Source: Flavobacterium sp. MK4S-17
GTDB taxonomy: Bacteria; Bacteroidota; Bacteroidia; Flavobacteriales; Flavobacteriaceae
NCBI RefSeq assembly: GCF_009848495.1
Contig: NZ_WWEP01000006.1
Coordinates: 62,001 to 126,000 of the forward strand
Length of the DNA: 64,000 nucleotides
Reading direction: 5' to 3'
Below the pieces are notes generated by a model. The model saw only the letters and a list, made by a program, of their open reading frames with translations, did not search any database and was not told where the DNA came from. The position numbers and the translations under genes were made by a program. Within the stretch, counting starts at the first letter, position 1. Each line of letters opens with the position of its first letter. Below are positions 34,811 through 43,769 of the stretch, piece after piece.

Positions 34811-35500
34811 ATGAAGATTGTTTCCGACAAAAACAACCTGCAGGTTATTTATGAGGATAACCATATTATTGCCGTAAATAAACGTGTGGGAGATATTGTT
34901 CAGGGCGACAAAACAGGCGATAAGCCCCTTAGTGATGTTGTTAAGGAATATATTAAGGAAAAATATAATAAACCCGGTGAGGTTTTTTTGGGTGTGGTAC
35001 ACCGGCTGGACAGGCCTACCACAGGAATTGTTGTTTTTGCAAGGACATCTAAAGCGTTAACCCGGCTTAATGACCTTTTTAAAAACCGTGAAACCCAAAA
35101 AACATACTGGGCAGTTGTAAAAAACAGGCCTCCATATAATGAAGCTACCCTTGTACACTACCTAAAACGTAACGAAAAAAACAACACTTCCAAAGCCTAT
35201 AATAAAGAAGTGCCCGGCAGTAAAAAAGCAAGCCTGGACTATAGGCTTATAAAAACGCTTGATAATTATTTTGCACTTGAGGTTAACCTGCATACAGGGC
35301 GGCACCACCAGATAAGGGCGCAGCTTTCAGCTATAGGCTGCCCTATTAAAGGCGACCTTAAATATGGTGCTGAAAGAAGCAATACAGATGGCGGCATACA
35401 CCTGCATGCACGCAGCCTTAAATTTATACACCCTGTACTAAAAGAGGAAATTAAACTTGTTGCACCCGTACCTGATGATGCTGTTTGGAAATCTATATAA
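34811..35500 (+). CDS. RluA-family pseudouridine synthase
   Basis: It isomerises uridine in rRNA or tRNA. The catalytic Asp is in HRLDRPTTGIVVFARTSKA near residue 65, and NLHTGRHHQIRAQLS and GDLKYGA are family motifs. There is no S4 domain; the 229-aa length suits the short RluA/RluC-like group, but the target base cannot be assigned. It begins 4 bp after panB and is probably in the same transcript. Confidence 0.92.
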   Translation: MKIVSDKNNLQVIYEDNHIIAVNKRVGDIVQGDKTGDKPLSDVVKEYIKEKYNKPGEVFLGVVHRLDRPTTGIVVFARTSKALTRLNDLFKNRETQKTYWAVVKNRPPYNEATLVHYLKRNEKNNTSKAYNKEVPGSKKASLDYRLIKTLDNYFALEVNLHTGRHHQIRAQLSAIGCPIKGDLKYGAERSNTDGGIHLHARSLKFIHPVLKEEIKLVAPVPDDAVWKSI

Positions 35501-35524
35501 AAATACCCACAGATAGGTATTTTT
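35499..35524 (+). terminator. Terminator of the panB operon
   Basis: AAAAATACC-CACAGATA-GGTATTTTT, overlapping the stop codon of the pseudouridine synthase gene. Confidence 0.72.
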
Positions 35525-35619
35525 GCATTTTATTAAATTTTAGAAATTTGCTAAATATCCAGTCTTAATTTTTTGTTAAGTATAATTTATTTATCTACTT
35601 TAGTGTGAAGATAACTAAT

Positions 35620-36963
35620 ATGAAAAAATCCTTATTATTTGTTTCAGCGTTGTTTTTAGCAGGTGCAGCGTCTGCACAGGAACATTATGCAGGTATTAAT
35701 ACCTCAAAGCGCGTGGGCATACTAAATACCGCTATAAACCCGGCGGAATTTGTTAACCTGAGCAATGATTATGAAATCAACCTTATTACGTTCAGTGCGA
35801 ATGTTGCCAACAATAAAATATCATTTAAGGATATTGTTGACGGTAAGGACTTTGACAACCTTATTTTTGAAGGGAATGAACCTACCAACCTAAGGGTAGA
35901 TGTAGAAATATTAGGTCCTTCATTTGCCATGAAAATGAACAAGTGGGCTTTTGGTATTACATCAGCCGCAAAAATAAAAGCTGACATGGTGGAGGTAAAC
36001 CCCGCTTTAGGTAGGGCCGTTACTAATTCCGGCGTTGATGATATAATTGAATTATATGATATTAATTCACAATACAACCAGCGTGGTTCCGCAACCACAT
36101 GGGGAGAAATAGGCTTTTCTGTTGCAAGAGAATTGTATAACAGTGAAAACCACCGTTTATCTGGAGGTGTAACATTTAAATTGCTTTTCCCCGGCTCTTA
36201 CGCTAATATAGCTTTAAACCAATTTGAAGGGACAATAGAAAACGTTGCCGGAGATGTAAGTTTAACTAATGCAAGCGCAATGGTAAATATTGCCTATTCC
36301 GGTTCTTTGGCAGAAGATTTTACTGACAGTAGCAATTTCAGCCAGTTTTTTGCAGGCGGACTTAATGGTTTTGGTACCGATATTGGTATTAATTACCAAT
36401 GGAAAGATGTTGAAAAAGGCGGGTATAAATTAAATACAGGGCTTGCAGTCAGGAATATAGGGAGCATGAAGTTTAAAGATGATAACAATGTATCCAATAA
36501 TTATAATCTTGAAATTACAGGCGCTGAAAGCTTAAACCTGAACCAGTTTGAAGATGTAAGCGATTTAAAAGAAATTGAGCAAATTTTAATTGAAAGCGGT
36601 TATGTAACAATTGATGACTCTAAAAGGGACTTTAAAGTTAAACTGCCTACAGTGTTTTCTGCCTATGCCGATGTAAAACTTTACAATAAATGGTTTGTTA
36701 CAGCTTATACACAGCAAAAAGTTAATGAAGACAGCGATAACGAACAGATTGCCATTCAAAACATACTTACGGTAACGCCGCGTTACTCCACTAATTTCTT
36801 TGAAGCCTATGTGCCTTTATCGCATAATGAAATTTCAGGGTTTACAGCAGGTGTAGGTTTAAGGATTGGCGGGTTCTTTATCGGTTCCGGCTCCATACTT
36901 TCGGCAGCACTAAGCGAAACTGACCAGGCAGACGCTTATTTAGGATTCCGTTTTGGATTTTAG
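35620..36963 (+). CDS. DUF5723-family outer-membrane-type protein
   Basis: The ATG at 35620 starts a signal peptide (MKKSLLFVSALFLAGAASAQ); an upstream GTG would add five residues. The mature part (YAGINTSKRVGILNTAINPAEFVN) and the glycine and aromatic alternation in the second half (GLNGFGTDIGINYQWKD, GFTAGVGLRIGGFFIG, YLGFRFGF at the C-terminus) look like an outer-membrane beta-barrel ending in an aromatic residue. I assign it to DUF5723 from memory. Function is unknown. A strong terminator follows. Confidence 0.8.
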   Translation: MKKSLLFVSALFLAGAASAQEHYAGINTSKRVGILNTAINPAEFVNLSNDYEINLITFSANVANNKISFKDIVDGKDFDNLIFEGNEPTNLRVDVEILGPSFAMKMNKWAFGITSAAKIKADMVEVNPALGRAVTNSGVDDIIELYDINSQYNQRGSATTWGEIGFSVARELYNSENHRLSGGVTFKLLFPGSYANIALNQFEGTIENVAGDVSLTNASAMVNIAYSGSLAEDFTDSSNFSQFFAGGLNGFGTDIGINYQWKDVEKGGYKLNTGLAVRNIGSMKFKDDNNVSNNYNLEITGAESLNLNQFEDVSDLKEIEQILIESGYVTIDDSKRDFKVKLPTVFSAYADVKLYNKWFVTAYTQQKVNEDSDNEQIAIQNILTVTPRYSTNFFEAYVPLSHNEISGFTAGVGLRIGGFFIGSGSILSAALSETDQADAYLGFRFGF

Positions 36964-36981
36964 TAAATTATAAGCACTAAT

Positions 36982-37012
36982 AAAAAAGCCATACAGATTG
37001 TATGGCTTTTTT
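36982..37012. terminator. Bidirectional terminator
   Basis: AAAAAAGCCATAC-AGATT-GTATGGCTTTTTT lies between the convergent DUF5723 and 76-aa genes. Confidence 0.9.
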
Positions 37013-37013
37013 A

Positions 37014-37244
37014 TTAGTTATTTTTACGGGCATTCATAATCTGCCATTGGTCATTTATATATTTCACTTTATTTACCTCTTTCATAATAAGTTCACGTTC
37101 TTCTTCATAATAATCAGGATCGGCTGCACTATGCTCATCCACTTCCCCTGCCCTTTCCAAAAGGTTATTTAATACGGGCTGTAATTTATCCTGAACCATT
37201 TGCGGCATGCTGCTGAACAATTCCTGTAATTCGTTTTTAAACAT
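37014..37244 (-). CDS. Hypothetical protein downstream of comM, 76 aa
   Basis: A soluble acidic protein (MFKNELQELFSSMPQMVQDK, then ADPDYYEEERELIMKEVNKV), probably helical. It lies 21 bp downstream of comM/yifB on the same strand, so co-transcription is likely. No family was recognised. Confidence 0.65.
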   Translation of the reverse strand: MFKNELQELFSSMPQMVQDKLQPVLNNLLERAGEVDEHSAADPDYYEEERELIMKEVNKVKYINDQWQIMNARKNN

Positions 37245-37265
37245 TTTCTTTTTTCTTTAAATTAT

Positions 37266-38801
37266 TTATCCCAGCCAGCCTTCTCTGTCAAGGCTCCTGT
37301 ATTGTATTGCCTCACTTATATGCTGTGCCTCCACATTTTCTGCCGCCTCAAGGTCGGCAATAGTGCGCGATACTTTTAATATCCTGTCGTAGGCACGCGC
37401 AGAAAGGTTAAGTCTTTCCATTGCTGTTTTAAGCAACTGGAGCGAAGTATCATCAAGCCTGCAATATTCACGTATTTGCTTTGTGCTCATTTGCGCATTG
37501 TAATGAACATTTTCAAGGGCTTCAAAACGCTTTGTTTGTATTTCCCTCGCCTTGATAACACGGTTTCTTATTTCAACGCTGCTTTCTGCCTTTCTATTGT
37601 CCGAAAGCTTTTCAAAAGGCACAGGCGTAACCTCTATATGGATATCAATCCTGTCCAGCAATGGGCCTGATATTTTACCCATATAACGCTGCATTTCTGC
37701 AGGGGAAGAGCTTACGGGCGCATCTGGATCATTAAAATAACCACCGGGGCTTGGGTTCATGCTTGCCACAAGCATAAAAGAGGAAGGATAGGTTATGGTA
37801 AATTTTGAACGGGATATTGTAACCTCCCTGTCTTCAAGTGGCTGGCGCATTACTTCGAGCACTGTTCGTTTAAACTCCGGCAGCTCATCAAGAAACAGCA
37901 CCCCGTTATGTGCCAGCGATATTTCGCCGGGTTGCGGAAAAGTACCGCCTCCTACCAGTGCCACATCACTAATAGTATGGTGCGGGTTGCGGAACGGCCT
38001 CTGGTTCATAAGCCCAGCATCCTTTACCTTGCCTGCCACACTGTGTATTTTTGTGGTTTCCAGGGCTTCCCTTAACGTCATGGGCGGCAGTATGCTGGGA
38101 AGCCTTTTGGCTAGCATTGTTTTACCGGCACCGGGCGGGCCTATAAGTATAATATTATGTCCGCCGGCGGCTGCAATTTCCATACAGCGTTTTATACTTT
38201 CCTGCCCTTTTACATCAGAAAAATCATGTTCGGGAAAATCAAGTGTTTTATAAAATTCCTCCCGGGTATTAATTACCGTGGGCTCCAGTGCAGCTTTACC
38301 TTCAAAAAAATCAATTACCTCTGTTACATTTTCTATGCCATACACATCCAGCCCGGCTACAATAGCGGCTTCCCTTACATTTTGTTTTGGCAGGAAAAAG
38401 CCCTTAAAGCCTTCTTCCTTTGCTTTTATGGCTATGGGCAAAACTCCTTTTATAGGTTGCAGGCTGCCGTCTAACGAAAGTTCACCCATAATAATATACC
38501 TGCCCACCTCATCGCTCTTTATCTGCCCCGAAGCTGCCAGTATGCCTATAGCAAGTGTAAGGTCGTAGGCAGAGCCTTCTTTCCTCATGTCAGCAGGCGC
38601 CATATTTATGGTAATCTTCTTTCCTGGAAGTTGGTAGCCATTATTTTTTAAAGCTGCCGCTATACGGTAGCTGCTTTCTTTAACGGCATTATCAGGCAGG
38701 CCAACCAGGTGGTATCCCACCCCTTTATCTATATTCACTTCTACGGTAATGGTGGTGGCCTCAACACCAAAAACGGCACTCCCGTATACTTTTATCAGCA
38801 T
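37266..38801 (-). CDS. comM: YifB/ComM-family Mg chelatase-like AAA+ ATPase
   Basis: The N-terminal ~170 residues are a Lon-protease-like S16 domain (YGSAVFGVEATTITVEV, GLPDNAVKESSYR), followed by an Mg-chelatase AAA+ core with Walker A GPPGAGKTMLAKRL near residue 219, LFLDELPEF (Walker B), and a C-terminal helical domain (LSARAYDRILKVSRTIADLE). ComM is a hexameric helicase that promotes branch migration during natural transformation; many non-competent bacteria also carry it. The 511-aa length is standard. It heads a two-gene transcript. Confidence 0.94.
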   Translation of the reverse strand: MLIKVYGSAVFGVEATTITVEVNIDKGVGYHLVGLPDNAVKESSYRIAAALKNNGYQLPGKKITINMAPADMRKEGSAYDLTLAIGILAASGQIKSDEVGRYIIMGELSLDGSLQPIKGVLPIAIKAKEEGFKGFFLPKQNVREAAIVAGLDVYGIENVTEVIDFFEGKAALEPTVINTREEFYKTLDFPEHDFSDVKGQESIKRCMEIAAAGGHNIILIGPPGAGKTMLAKRLPSILPPMTLREALETTKIHSVAGKVKDAGLMNQRPFRNPHHTISDVALVGGGTFPQPGEISLAHNGVLFLDELPEFKRTVLEVMRQPLEDREVTISRSKFTITYPSSFMLVASMNPSPGGYFNDPDAPVSSSPAEMQRYMGKISGPLLDRIDIHIEVTPVPFEKLSDNRKAESSVEIRNRVIKAREIQTKRFEALENVHYNAQMSTKQIREYCRLDDTSLQLLKTAMERLNLSARAYDRILKVSRTIADLEAAENVEAQHISEAIQYRSLDREGWLG

Positions 38802-38927
38802 ATATCAATATTAGAAGTCGAAAATAAGAAAATTTATTCCAAATCATAAAATAGACTTAAAAATAAATAGCATAAGCAATGTGAAAGAAAAATCATCATT
38901 AAATTTATAGGACTAAATTCAGTAAAA

Positions 38928-39305
38928 ATGGGATTATTCAATGCTATATTAGGACACGCCTCTGAAGTGGCCATAGAAAAAGTACAGGCGGAATTTGAGC
39001 CGCTTTTAGTAAATGGTGAGCACATTGAAAAGGCATACAAGCTTATAAGGGATATGTTTATATTCACTAATAAAAGATTGATTTTGGTGGATAAACAGGG
39101 AATTACCGGTTCTAAAACGGATTATCTTTCCATACCCTATGGCAGTATCATAAAATTTTCAAAGGAAAGTGCGGGGTTATTAGACCTTGATGCCGAGCTG
39201 AAAATATGGGTTCGCGGTGAAAGCGTACCTATCAAAAAACAATTTGGCAAAAACCATAATATTAATGAAGTTTATAAAGTACTTAGCCAGTACATTTTAA
39301 GTTAA
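38928..39305 (+). CDS. Bacterial PH-domain protein (PF08000-like)
   Basis: A 125-aa single-domain protein: MGLFNAILGHASEVAIEKVQ, RDMFIFTNKRLILVDKQGITGSK, then SIPYGSIIKFSKES. The pattern is typical of the YvbH-like bacterial PH domain. These are soluble or peripheral proteins of unknown ligand. It precedes the antiporter gene by 47 bp. Confidence 0.85.
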   Translation: MGLFNAILGHASEVAIEKVQAEFEPLLVNGEHIEKAYKLIRDMFIFTNKRLILVDKQGITGSKTDYLSIPYGSIIKFSKESAGLLDLDAELKIWVRGESVPIKKQFGKNHNINEVYKVLSQYILS

Positions 39306-39352
39306 CCATTTAAAAAAACAGGCTTTATCCTAAAAGGTAAAGCATTATATAC

Positions 39353-40597
39353 ATGCCTGATTATTTTACTTTAGAAGATTATAATTTAATATTGCTTATT
39401 ACGGGAATAATAGCCATGCTTGCCGCTATTGTACCTGTAATTATGTCACGCAGTTATATTTCTGCCCCTATCGTTTATCTTATTATAGGCATAGCAAGCT
39501 ACTTTATTTTCCTGCATTATTTTTTTGAGCCCTTAAGGCATCTCGATATTATAAAACGCATATCAGAATTTGTGGTAATTGTTGCGCTCACCAATGCAGG
39601 CCTAAAAATAAAAGAGCCTTTTAAATGGGAAACATGGAAATATTCATTCCGGTTACTGGCCATTGCCATGCCCATAACTATTGTTGCCGCGGCTTTTTTA
39701 GGCTGGAAAATAGCAGGCCTTGCGCCCGCTACGGCATTGCTTTTCGGGGCACTGATAGCACCCACTGACCCTGTGCTGGCAGGTGAGCTGCAAACATCTG
39801 AACCCAGTAAGGCAGATACATCTAAAATAAGGCTTGGGCTAACCTCTGAAGCCGGGGCAAATGACGGACTTGCTTTTCCGTTTACCTATGCCGCAATTTT
39901 ATATGCTGTTGCAGGGGGCGATTATACTGAATGGATTGGCTACTGGTTTCTGCACGACTTTTTGATAAAAATAACACTGGGAGTTATAATTGGCCTTATA
40001 ACAGGTTGGGGATTATACAAACTTGTTTTTTCTATTTCTTCAACCGCTATATTAAATAAAATAAGCAGGGGAATATTGTCGCTTTCCCTTACACTACTGC
40101 CTTATGCACTTACCGAAATAATAGGCGGTTATGGTTTTATTGCCGTTTTTGTAGCTGCCTGCATGTTTAGCCGCTATGAGATATTTGACAGCCATATGGA
40201 CAGCCTTCATGACTTTAACGAAGAACTTGAGAGCATAGTTGTGGCCATTATATTTATAGCTACGGGTATTTTTATTTCATCGCAGTATTATATACTGCTC
40301 AATCCGGAAATAGTTGCCGTTGCCTTAATAATGATACTGGTGGTGCGTCCGCTGGCAGGGTATCTTTCGCTTGTAAAAACCAATCTTAACCATTTTCAAA
40401 AATTCGTGCTTTCATTTTATGGTATCAGGGGCATTGGGTCGGTATTTTACCTCACTTACGCCTTAACCTATACAAAATTTGTAGATACCGATAAGCTTTT
40501 TGATATAACCATTGCAACAATATTTTTCTCTGTACTGATACACGGCCTTACGGCAGAATTGGTTCAGAACAGAATAGACAAATACGATTCAATTTAA
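39353..40597 (+). CDS. CPA1-type cation/proton antiporter
   Basis: An inner-membrane protein with about 12 hydrophobic segments and no cytoplasmic tail (414 aa). The transport-site region ALLFGALIAPTDPVLAGELQ carries the TDP motif, and GLTSEAGANDGLAFPF and SFYGIRGIGSVFYL are typical of the NhaP/CPA1 family. It exchanges Na+ or K+ for H+. The flavoprotein gene begins 2 bp after its stop, so the two are coupled, which ties ion homeostasis to the following sulfur cluster only by position. Confidence 0.93.
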   Translation: MPDYFTLEDYNLILLITGIIAMLAAIVPVIMSRSYISAPIVYLIIGIASYFIFLHYFFEPLRHLDIIKRISEFVVIVALTNAGLKIKEPFKWETWKYSFRLLAIAMPITIVAAAFLGWKIAGLAPATALLFGALIAPTDPVLAGELQTSEPSKADTSKIRLGLTSEAGANDGLAFPFTYAAILYAVAGGDYTEWIGYWFLHDFLIKITLGVIIGLITGWGLYKLVFSISSTAILNKISRGILSLSLTLLPYALTEIIGGYGFIAVFVAACMFSRYEIFDSHMDSLHDFNEELESIVVAIIFIATGIFISSQYYILLNPEIVAVALIMILVVRPLAGYLSLVKTNLNHFQKFVLSFYGIRGIGSVFYLTYALTYTKFVDTDKLFDITIATIFFSVLIHGLTAELVQNRIDKYDSI

Positions 40598-40599
40598 TT

Positions 40600-41952
40600 A
40601 TGGGGAACAGGCTTGTAGTAATAGGCGGTGATGCCGCAGGTATGTCGGCCGCTTCAAAAGTAAGGCGCGAACAGCCCGGCAGGGAAATAATAGTGTTTGA
40701 AAAATCTCACTATACATCCTATTCCGCATGTGGCATTCCCTATTTTATATCAGAAACTATACCTGCTGTACAGCAGCTTATTGTGCGCAGTCCCGAAGAA
40801 TTTAAAAATAAGTATAATATAAATGTTTTTACCCAGCATAAGGTAACACAGGTTGACACCGAAAACAAGCGTGTAAAAGTGGTTAACCTGGCTGGCCAAA
40901 AAGAATTTTGGCAGGAATATGACCAGCTATTAATAGCTACAGGCGGAAAAGCATTTTGCCCGGATGTACCGGGATATGGTGCCGATGGTATTTTCGGGAT
41001 TTCAACCCTTAAAAGCGGCATTAAGGTAGAACACTTTATAGAACATGAAAAACCAAAGCATGCCGTAATAGTGGGTGGCGGGTATATTGGTTTGGAAATG
41101 GCAGAAGCTTTACTGATACGCGGGCTTAAGGTTACTATAATTAACCGCTCGGCACAGGTAATGAACACTCTAGACCCTGATATGGGTGGAAAAATATCAT
41201 GTGCTATACATAAACTGGGTATTGCTCTTTACTGCGGGGAAACATTAAAAGGGTTTAAATCAGAAAATAACCGTGTTACAGCAGTAATTTCAGACAAGCA
41301 GGAAATTGCCTGCGACATGGTAATACTGGGAATGGGGTCATCTCCAAATACAGATTTTCTTGAAAGTTCAGGAATTGAACTTGGTATTAAAAACGCTATA
41401 AAGGTAAATGCCAGTATGCAAACCAATATACCGGATGTATGGGCGGCAGGCGATTGTACCGAAACTTTGAACCTCGTCAGCAAAAAACAATTTTATATTG
41501 CACTTGGCACAGTAGCCAACAAAACCGGATTAGTGGCTGGCAGCAATTTAGCAGGTGAAAAAGTAGTATTTCCCGGTGTTGTTGGTACTGCGGTATGCAA
41601 AATTTGCAGTTATGAGGTAGCCCGCACAGGGCTTAGGGAAAAAGAGCTTAAAGATTTGAATATTGAATATATTACAGGCATTATTGACAGTAAAACAAGG
41701 GCTCATTATTATCCCGGTGCTAAAGACATAACAGTAAAGCTCCTGGCAGAAAAAAACAGCGGTAGGCTGCTGGGAGGACAGATTATTGGCGAGGAAGGTG
41801 CTGCCAAGCGTATAGATGTGCTTGCAACTGCCTTAACCCACAATTTAACCCTGCAAAATATTATTGACCTCGACCTTTCTTACGCTCCACCGTTCTCACC
41901 TGTTTGGGATCCTGTGCAAACAGCAGCACGCGCTTTAATAAAAGATATATAA
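40600..41952 (+). CDS. CoA-disulfide reductase-like FAD oxidoreductase
   Basis: A two-dinucleotide-fold flavoprotein: FAD motif GGDAAGMSAA near residue 9, redox Cys in YSACGIPYF near 44, NAD(P)H motif VGGGYIGLEMAEAL near 157, and a C-terminal dimerisation domain (DIDLSYAPPFSPVWDP). The single SxxC-type cysteine marks the CoA-disulfide/persulfide reductase and NADH oxidase group. No C-terminal rhodanese domain is present at 450 aa. The YeeE/YedE and TauE genes nearby suggest a role in reducing CoA or glutathione disulfide or persulfide during sulfur handling. Confidence 0.88.
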   Translation: MGNRLVVIGGDAAGMSAASKVRREQPGREIIVFEKSHYTSYSACGIPYFISETIPAVQQLIVRSPEEFKNKYNINVFTQHKVTQVDTENKRVKVVNLAGQKEFWQEYDQLLIATGGKAFCPDVPGYGADGIFGISTLKSGIKVEHFIEHEKPKHAVIVGGGYIGLEMAEALLIRGLKVTIINRSAQVMNTLDPDMGGKISCAIHKLGIALYCGETLKGFKSENNRVTAVISDKQEIACDMVILGMGSSPNTDFLESSGIELGIKNAIKVNASMQTNIPDVWAAGDCTETLNLVSKKQFYIALGTVANKTGLVAGSNLAGEKVVFPGVVGTAVCKICSYEVARTGLREKELKDLNIEYITGIIDSKTRAHYYPGAKDITVKLLAEKNSGRLLGGQIIGEEGAAKRIDVLATALTHNLTLQNIIDLDLSYAPPFSPVWDPVQTAARALIKDI

Positions 41953-41994
41953 CAATAATTTATATAGGCCTTTGTAATTATAAATCCTGCCTTT

Positions 41995-42008
41995 GTAACA
42001 AAAGATAC
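41995..42008. promoter_or_regulatory. Candidate Crp/Fnr-type operator before the YeeE gene
   Basis: GTAAC-AAAA-GATAC is an inverted repeat with one mismatch, 48 bp before the YeeE start. It resembles the perfect site before tauE (43710-43723) in sequence, spacing and distance from the start. Confidence 0.5.
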
Positions 42009-42056
42009 TGACCGCGCTTTTTCATTTAATTTATTTTGCCCTATAAAATAAAAAGC

Positions 42057-42614
42057 ATGGACTGGATTTATGAACCCTGGCCCTGGTATGTAGCCGGGCC
42101 GCTTATTACCCTTACGATGGCTGCACTTCTTTTTGCAGGTAAAAACTTTGGCATGTCGTCAAACTTCCGTACTGTGTGTGCCGCACTGGGCGCAGGAAAA
42201 AACTGTGATTTCTTTTGTTTTGACTGGCGGAGCCAGCGCTGGAACCTTTTTGTTATAGCTGGGGCAGTTATAGGAGGCTTTATAGCAATACATTTGCTTT
42301 CGGACAACCCTGTACCTAAAATTAACCCTGAAGTTATAGCACAGCTTAAGCAGCAAGGCTTTAAAAGCGCAGTAAGCAGCTACCTGCCTACAGAGCTTTT
42401 CAGCTATTCTGCTTTATCATCTGTTAAAGTGGTTGCGTTACTTTTTGCAGGAGGTTTTTTGGTTGGCTTTGGTGCACGCTACGCCGGGGGGTGTACCTCA
42501 GGGCATGCCATATCGGGGCTTAGCAACCTGCAATTCCCTTCTTTAATTGCTGTAATAGGATTTTTTACAGGAGGGCTAATTATGGTGCACTTGCTGTTTC
42601 CTTTATTATTTTAA
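42057..42614 (+). CDS. YeeE/YedE sulfur-compound transporter, first half-protein
   Basis: The ATG at 42057 begins MDWIYEPWPWYVAGPLITL, the usual start of this family; a TTG at 42036 is rejected. 186 aa with about four or five membrane segments and the conserved cysteine motif GARYAGGCTSGHAISGLS near residue 140, typical of the YeeE/YedE (thiosulfate or persulfide transport) family. The middle has two further cysteines (NCDFFCFDW). Family members import thiosulfate-like compounds; the substrate here is inferred. The second half-protein gene follows after 12 bp. Confidence 0.9.
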   Translation: MDWIYEPWPWYVAGPLITLTMAALLFAGKNFGMSSNFRTVCAALGAGKNCDFFCFDWRSQRWNLFVIAGAVIGGFIAIHLLSDNPVPKINPEVIAQLKQQGFKSAVSSYLPTELFSYSALSSVKVVALLFAGGFLVGFGARYAGGCTSGHAISGLSNLQFPSLIAVIGFFTGGLIMVHLLFPLLF

Positions 42615-42626
42615 AATTTACATAAA

Positions 42627-43040
42627 ATGAAAAATTTATTATTCCTTCTTATAGGTACTTTCTTTGGCATTGTCATGTTTAAATCAGAGGCCGCATCATG
42701 GTTCCGGATATATGAAATGTTTCAGTTCAGGTCGTTTCACATGTATGGTGTTATTGGCTCGGCGCTGGTAACAGGGGTACTGGTTGTGCAGTTAATAAAA
42801 TACTACAAGCTAAAGCATATAAATGGAAGTACCATAGCATTTATACCTAAAGAAAGAAGTTTTTACCGTTATATGCTTGGAGGAATTATTTTCGGGCTGG
42901 GCTGGGCACTTGTGGGAGCCTGCCCCGGCCCCATGTTTACCCTTGTGGGCGCAGGTTTCATTCCGGTTTTAATAGTTATAGCCGGTGCGGTGGCAGGCAC
43001 GTGGGCATATGGCTATATAAAAAATAGGCTACCCCATTAA
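42627..43040 (+). CDS. YeeE/YedE-family transporter, second half-protein
   Basis: A 137-aa membrane protein with about four hydrophobic segments and the family motif GLGWALVGACPGPMFTLVGAG near residue 92. It pairs with the gene 12 bp upstream; the two half-size proteins together cover one full-length transporter, a common arrangement in Bacteroidetes and Proteobacteria, so this is not a frameshifted gene. The crp/fnr gene follows after 33 bp. Confidence 0.9.
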   Translation: MKNLLFLLIGTFFGIVMFKSEAASWFRIYEMFQFRSFHMYGVIGSALVTGVLVVQLIKYYKLKHINGSTIAFIPKERSFYRYMLGGIIFGLGWALVGACPGPMFTLVGAGFIPVLIVIAGAVAGTWAYGYIKNRLPH

Positions 43041-43073
43041 TTATTATCTTTACAGCTATAAAAGCAAGTATCT

Positions 43074-43700
43074 ATGGGCGAAATTACAAATGCTTACAGC
43101 AGTATATTTGAACCGAAACTGATTGAGGAAATAGCAGATGTTGCCAGTATTATTGATTTTGATGAAGGCGACCTGCTTATTGAAATAGGGCAGTATATAA
43201 AACAGATGCCTTTGCTGATAAATGGGGCTATAAAAATACTGCGGGAAGATAAGGTTGAAGGTGAATTGCTTTTGTATTTTCTTGAAAAAGGAGACACCTG
43301 TGCCATGACACTGGCCTGCTGCCTTGGCGATACCAAAAGCGAGATACGCGCCGTAGCCGAAACAAGGGGAACGGTAGCTATGATACCCATAGGAAAAATG
43401 GAGGAATGGCTCGGCAAATATAAAAGCTGGCGCAACTTTGTTTTCAGCAGCTACAATAAAAGGCTTTCAGAAATGCTTTCTGCAATTGATAACCTTGCTT
43501 TTATGAAAATGGACGAGCGCCTGCTGAATTACCTGAGAGAAAAAGCCAAAGTAAACCAATCGTCATTAATTGCCAATACCCACCAGGAAATAGCCTATGA
43601 GCTAAATACCTCACGCGTGGTGGTATCCAGGCTTTTAAAAGCCCTTGAAAACGAAGGTATAATTAAGCTAAACCGTAATATAATACAACTGCTGAAATAA
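43074..43700 (+). CDS. Crp/Fnr-family regulator with clustered cysteines
   Basis: Residues ~15-125 form a cyclic-nucleotide-binding-type domain (IIDFDEGDLLIEIGQYI, LLINGAIKILRED, LLYFLEKGD), and ~150-208 a winged HTH (HQEIAYELNTSRVVVSRLLKALENEGII). Three cysteines sit close together in GDTCAMTLACCLGD (C76, C82, C83), so redox or persulfide sensing is possible; the cAMP phosphate-binding motif RExA is not seen. It lies between the YeeE/YedE pair and tauE and is the obvious candidate regulator for both operators. Confidence 0.9.
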   Translation: MGEITNAYSSIFEPKLIEEIADVASIIDFDEGDLLIEIGQYIKQMPLLINGAIKILREDKVEGELLLYFLEKGDTCAMTLACCLGDTKSEIRAVAETRGTVAMIPIGKMEEWLGKYKSWRNFVFSSYNKRLSEMLSAIDNLAFMKMDERLLNYLREKAKVNQSSLIANTHQEIAYELNTSRVVVSRLLKALENEGIIKLNRNIIQLLK

Positions 43701-43709
43701 CTGTTTGCT

Positions 43710-43723
43710 GTAACATTTGTTAC
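43710..43723. promoter_or_regulatory. Candidate Crp/Fnr-type operator before tauE
   Basis: GTAAC-ATTT-GTTAC is a perfect inverted repeat with 4-bp spacing, 46 bp before the TauE/SafE start and 9 bp after the Crp/Fnr stop. The half-site spacing fits dimeric Crp/Fnr proteins. Confidence 0.6.
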
Positions 43724-43769
43724 TGCCAGTATAATCCCATCGGTATAATTTAGCCTATAAAATAATTAT

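Noticed and set aside
38834..39067. Minus-strand frame opposite the PH-domain gene
   Set aside because: It is an antisense shadow of a gene with a recognisable domain.
42057..43040. YeeE/YedE pair as one frameshifted gene
   Set aside because: Each half has its own start and the conserved Cys motif; split half-size pairs are normal for this family.
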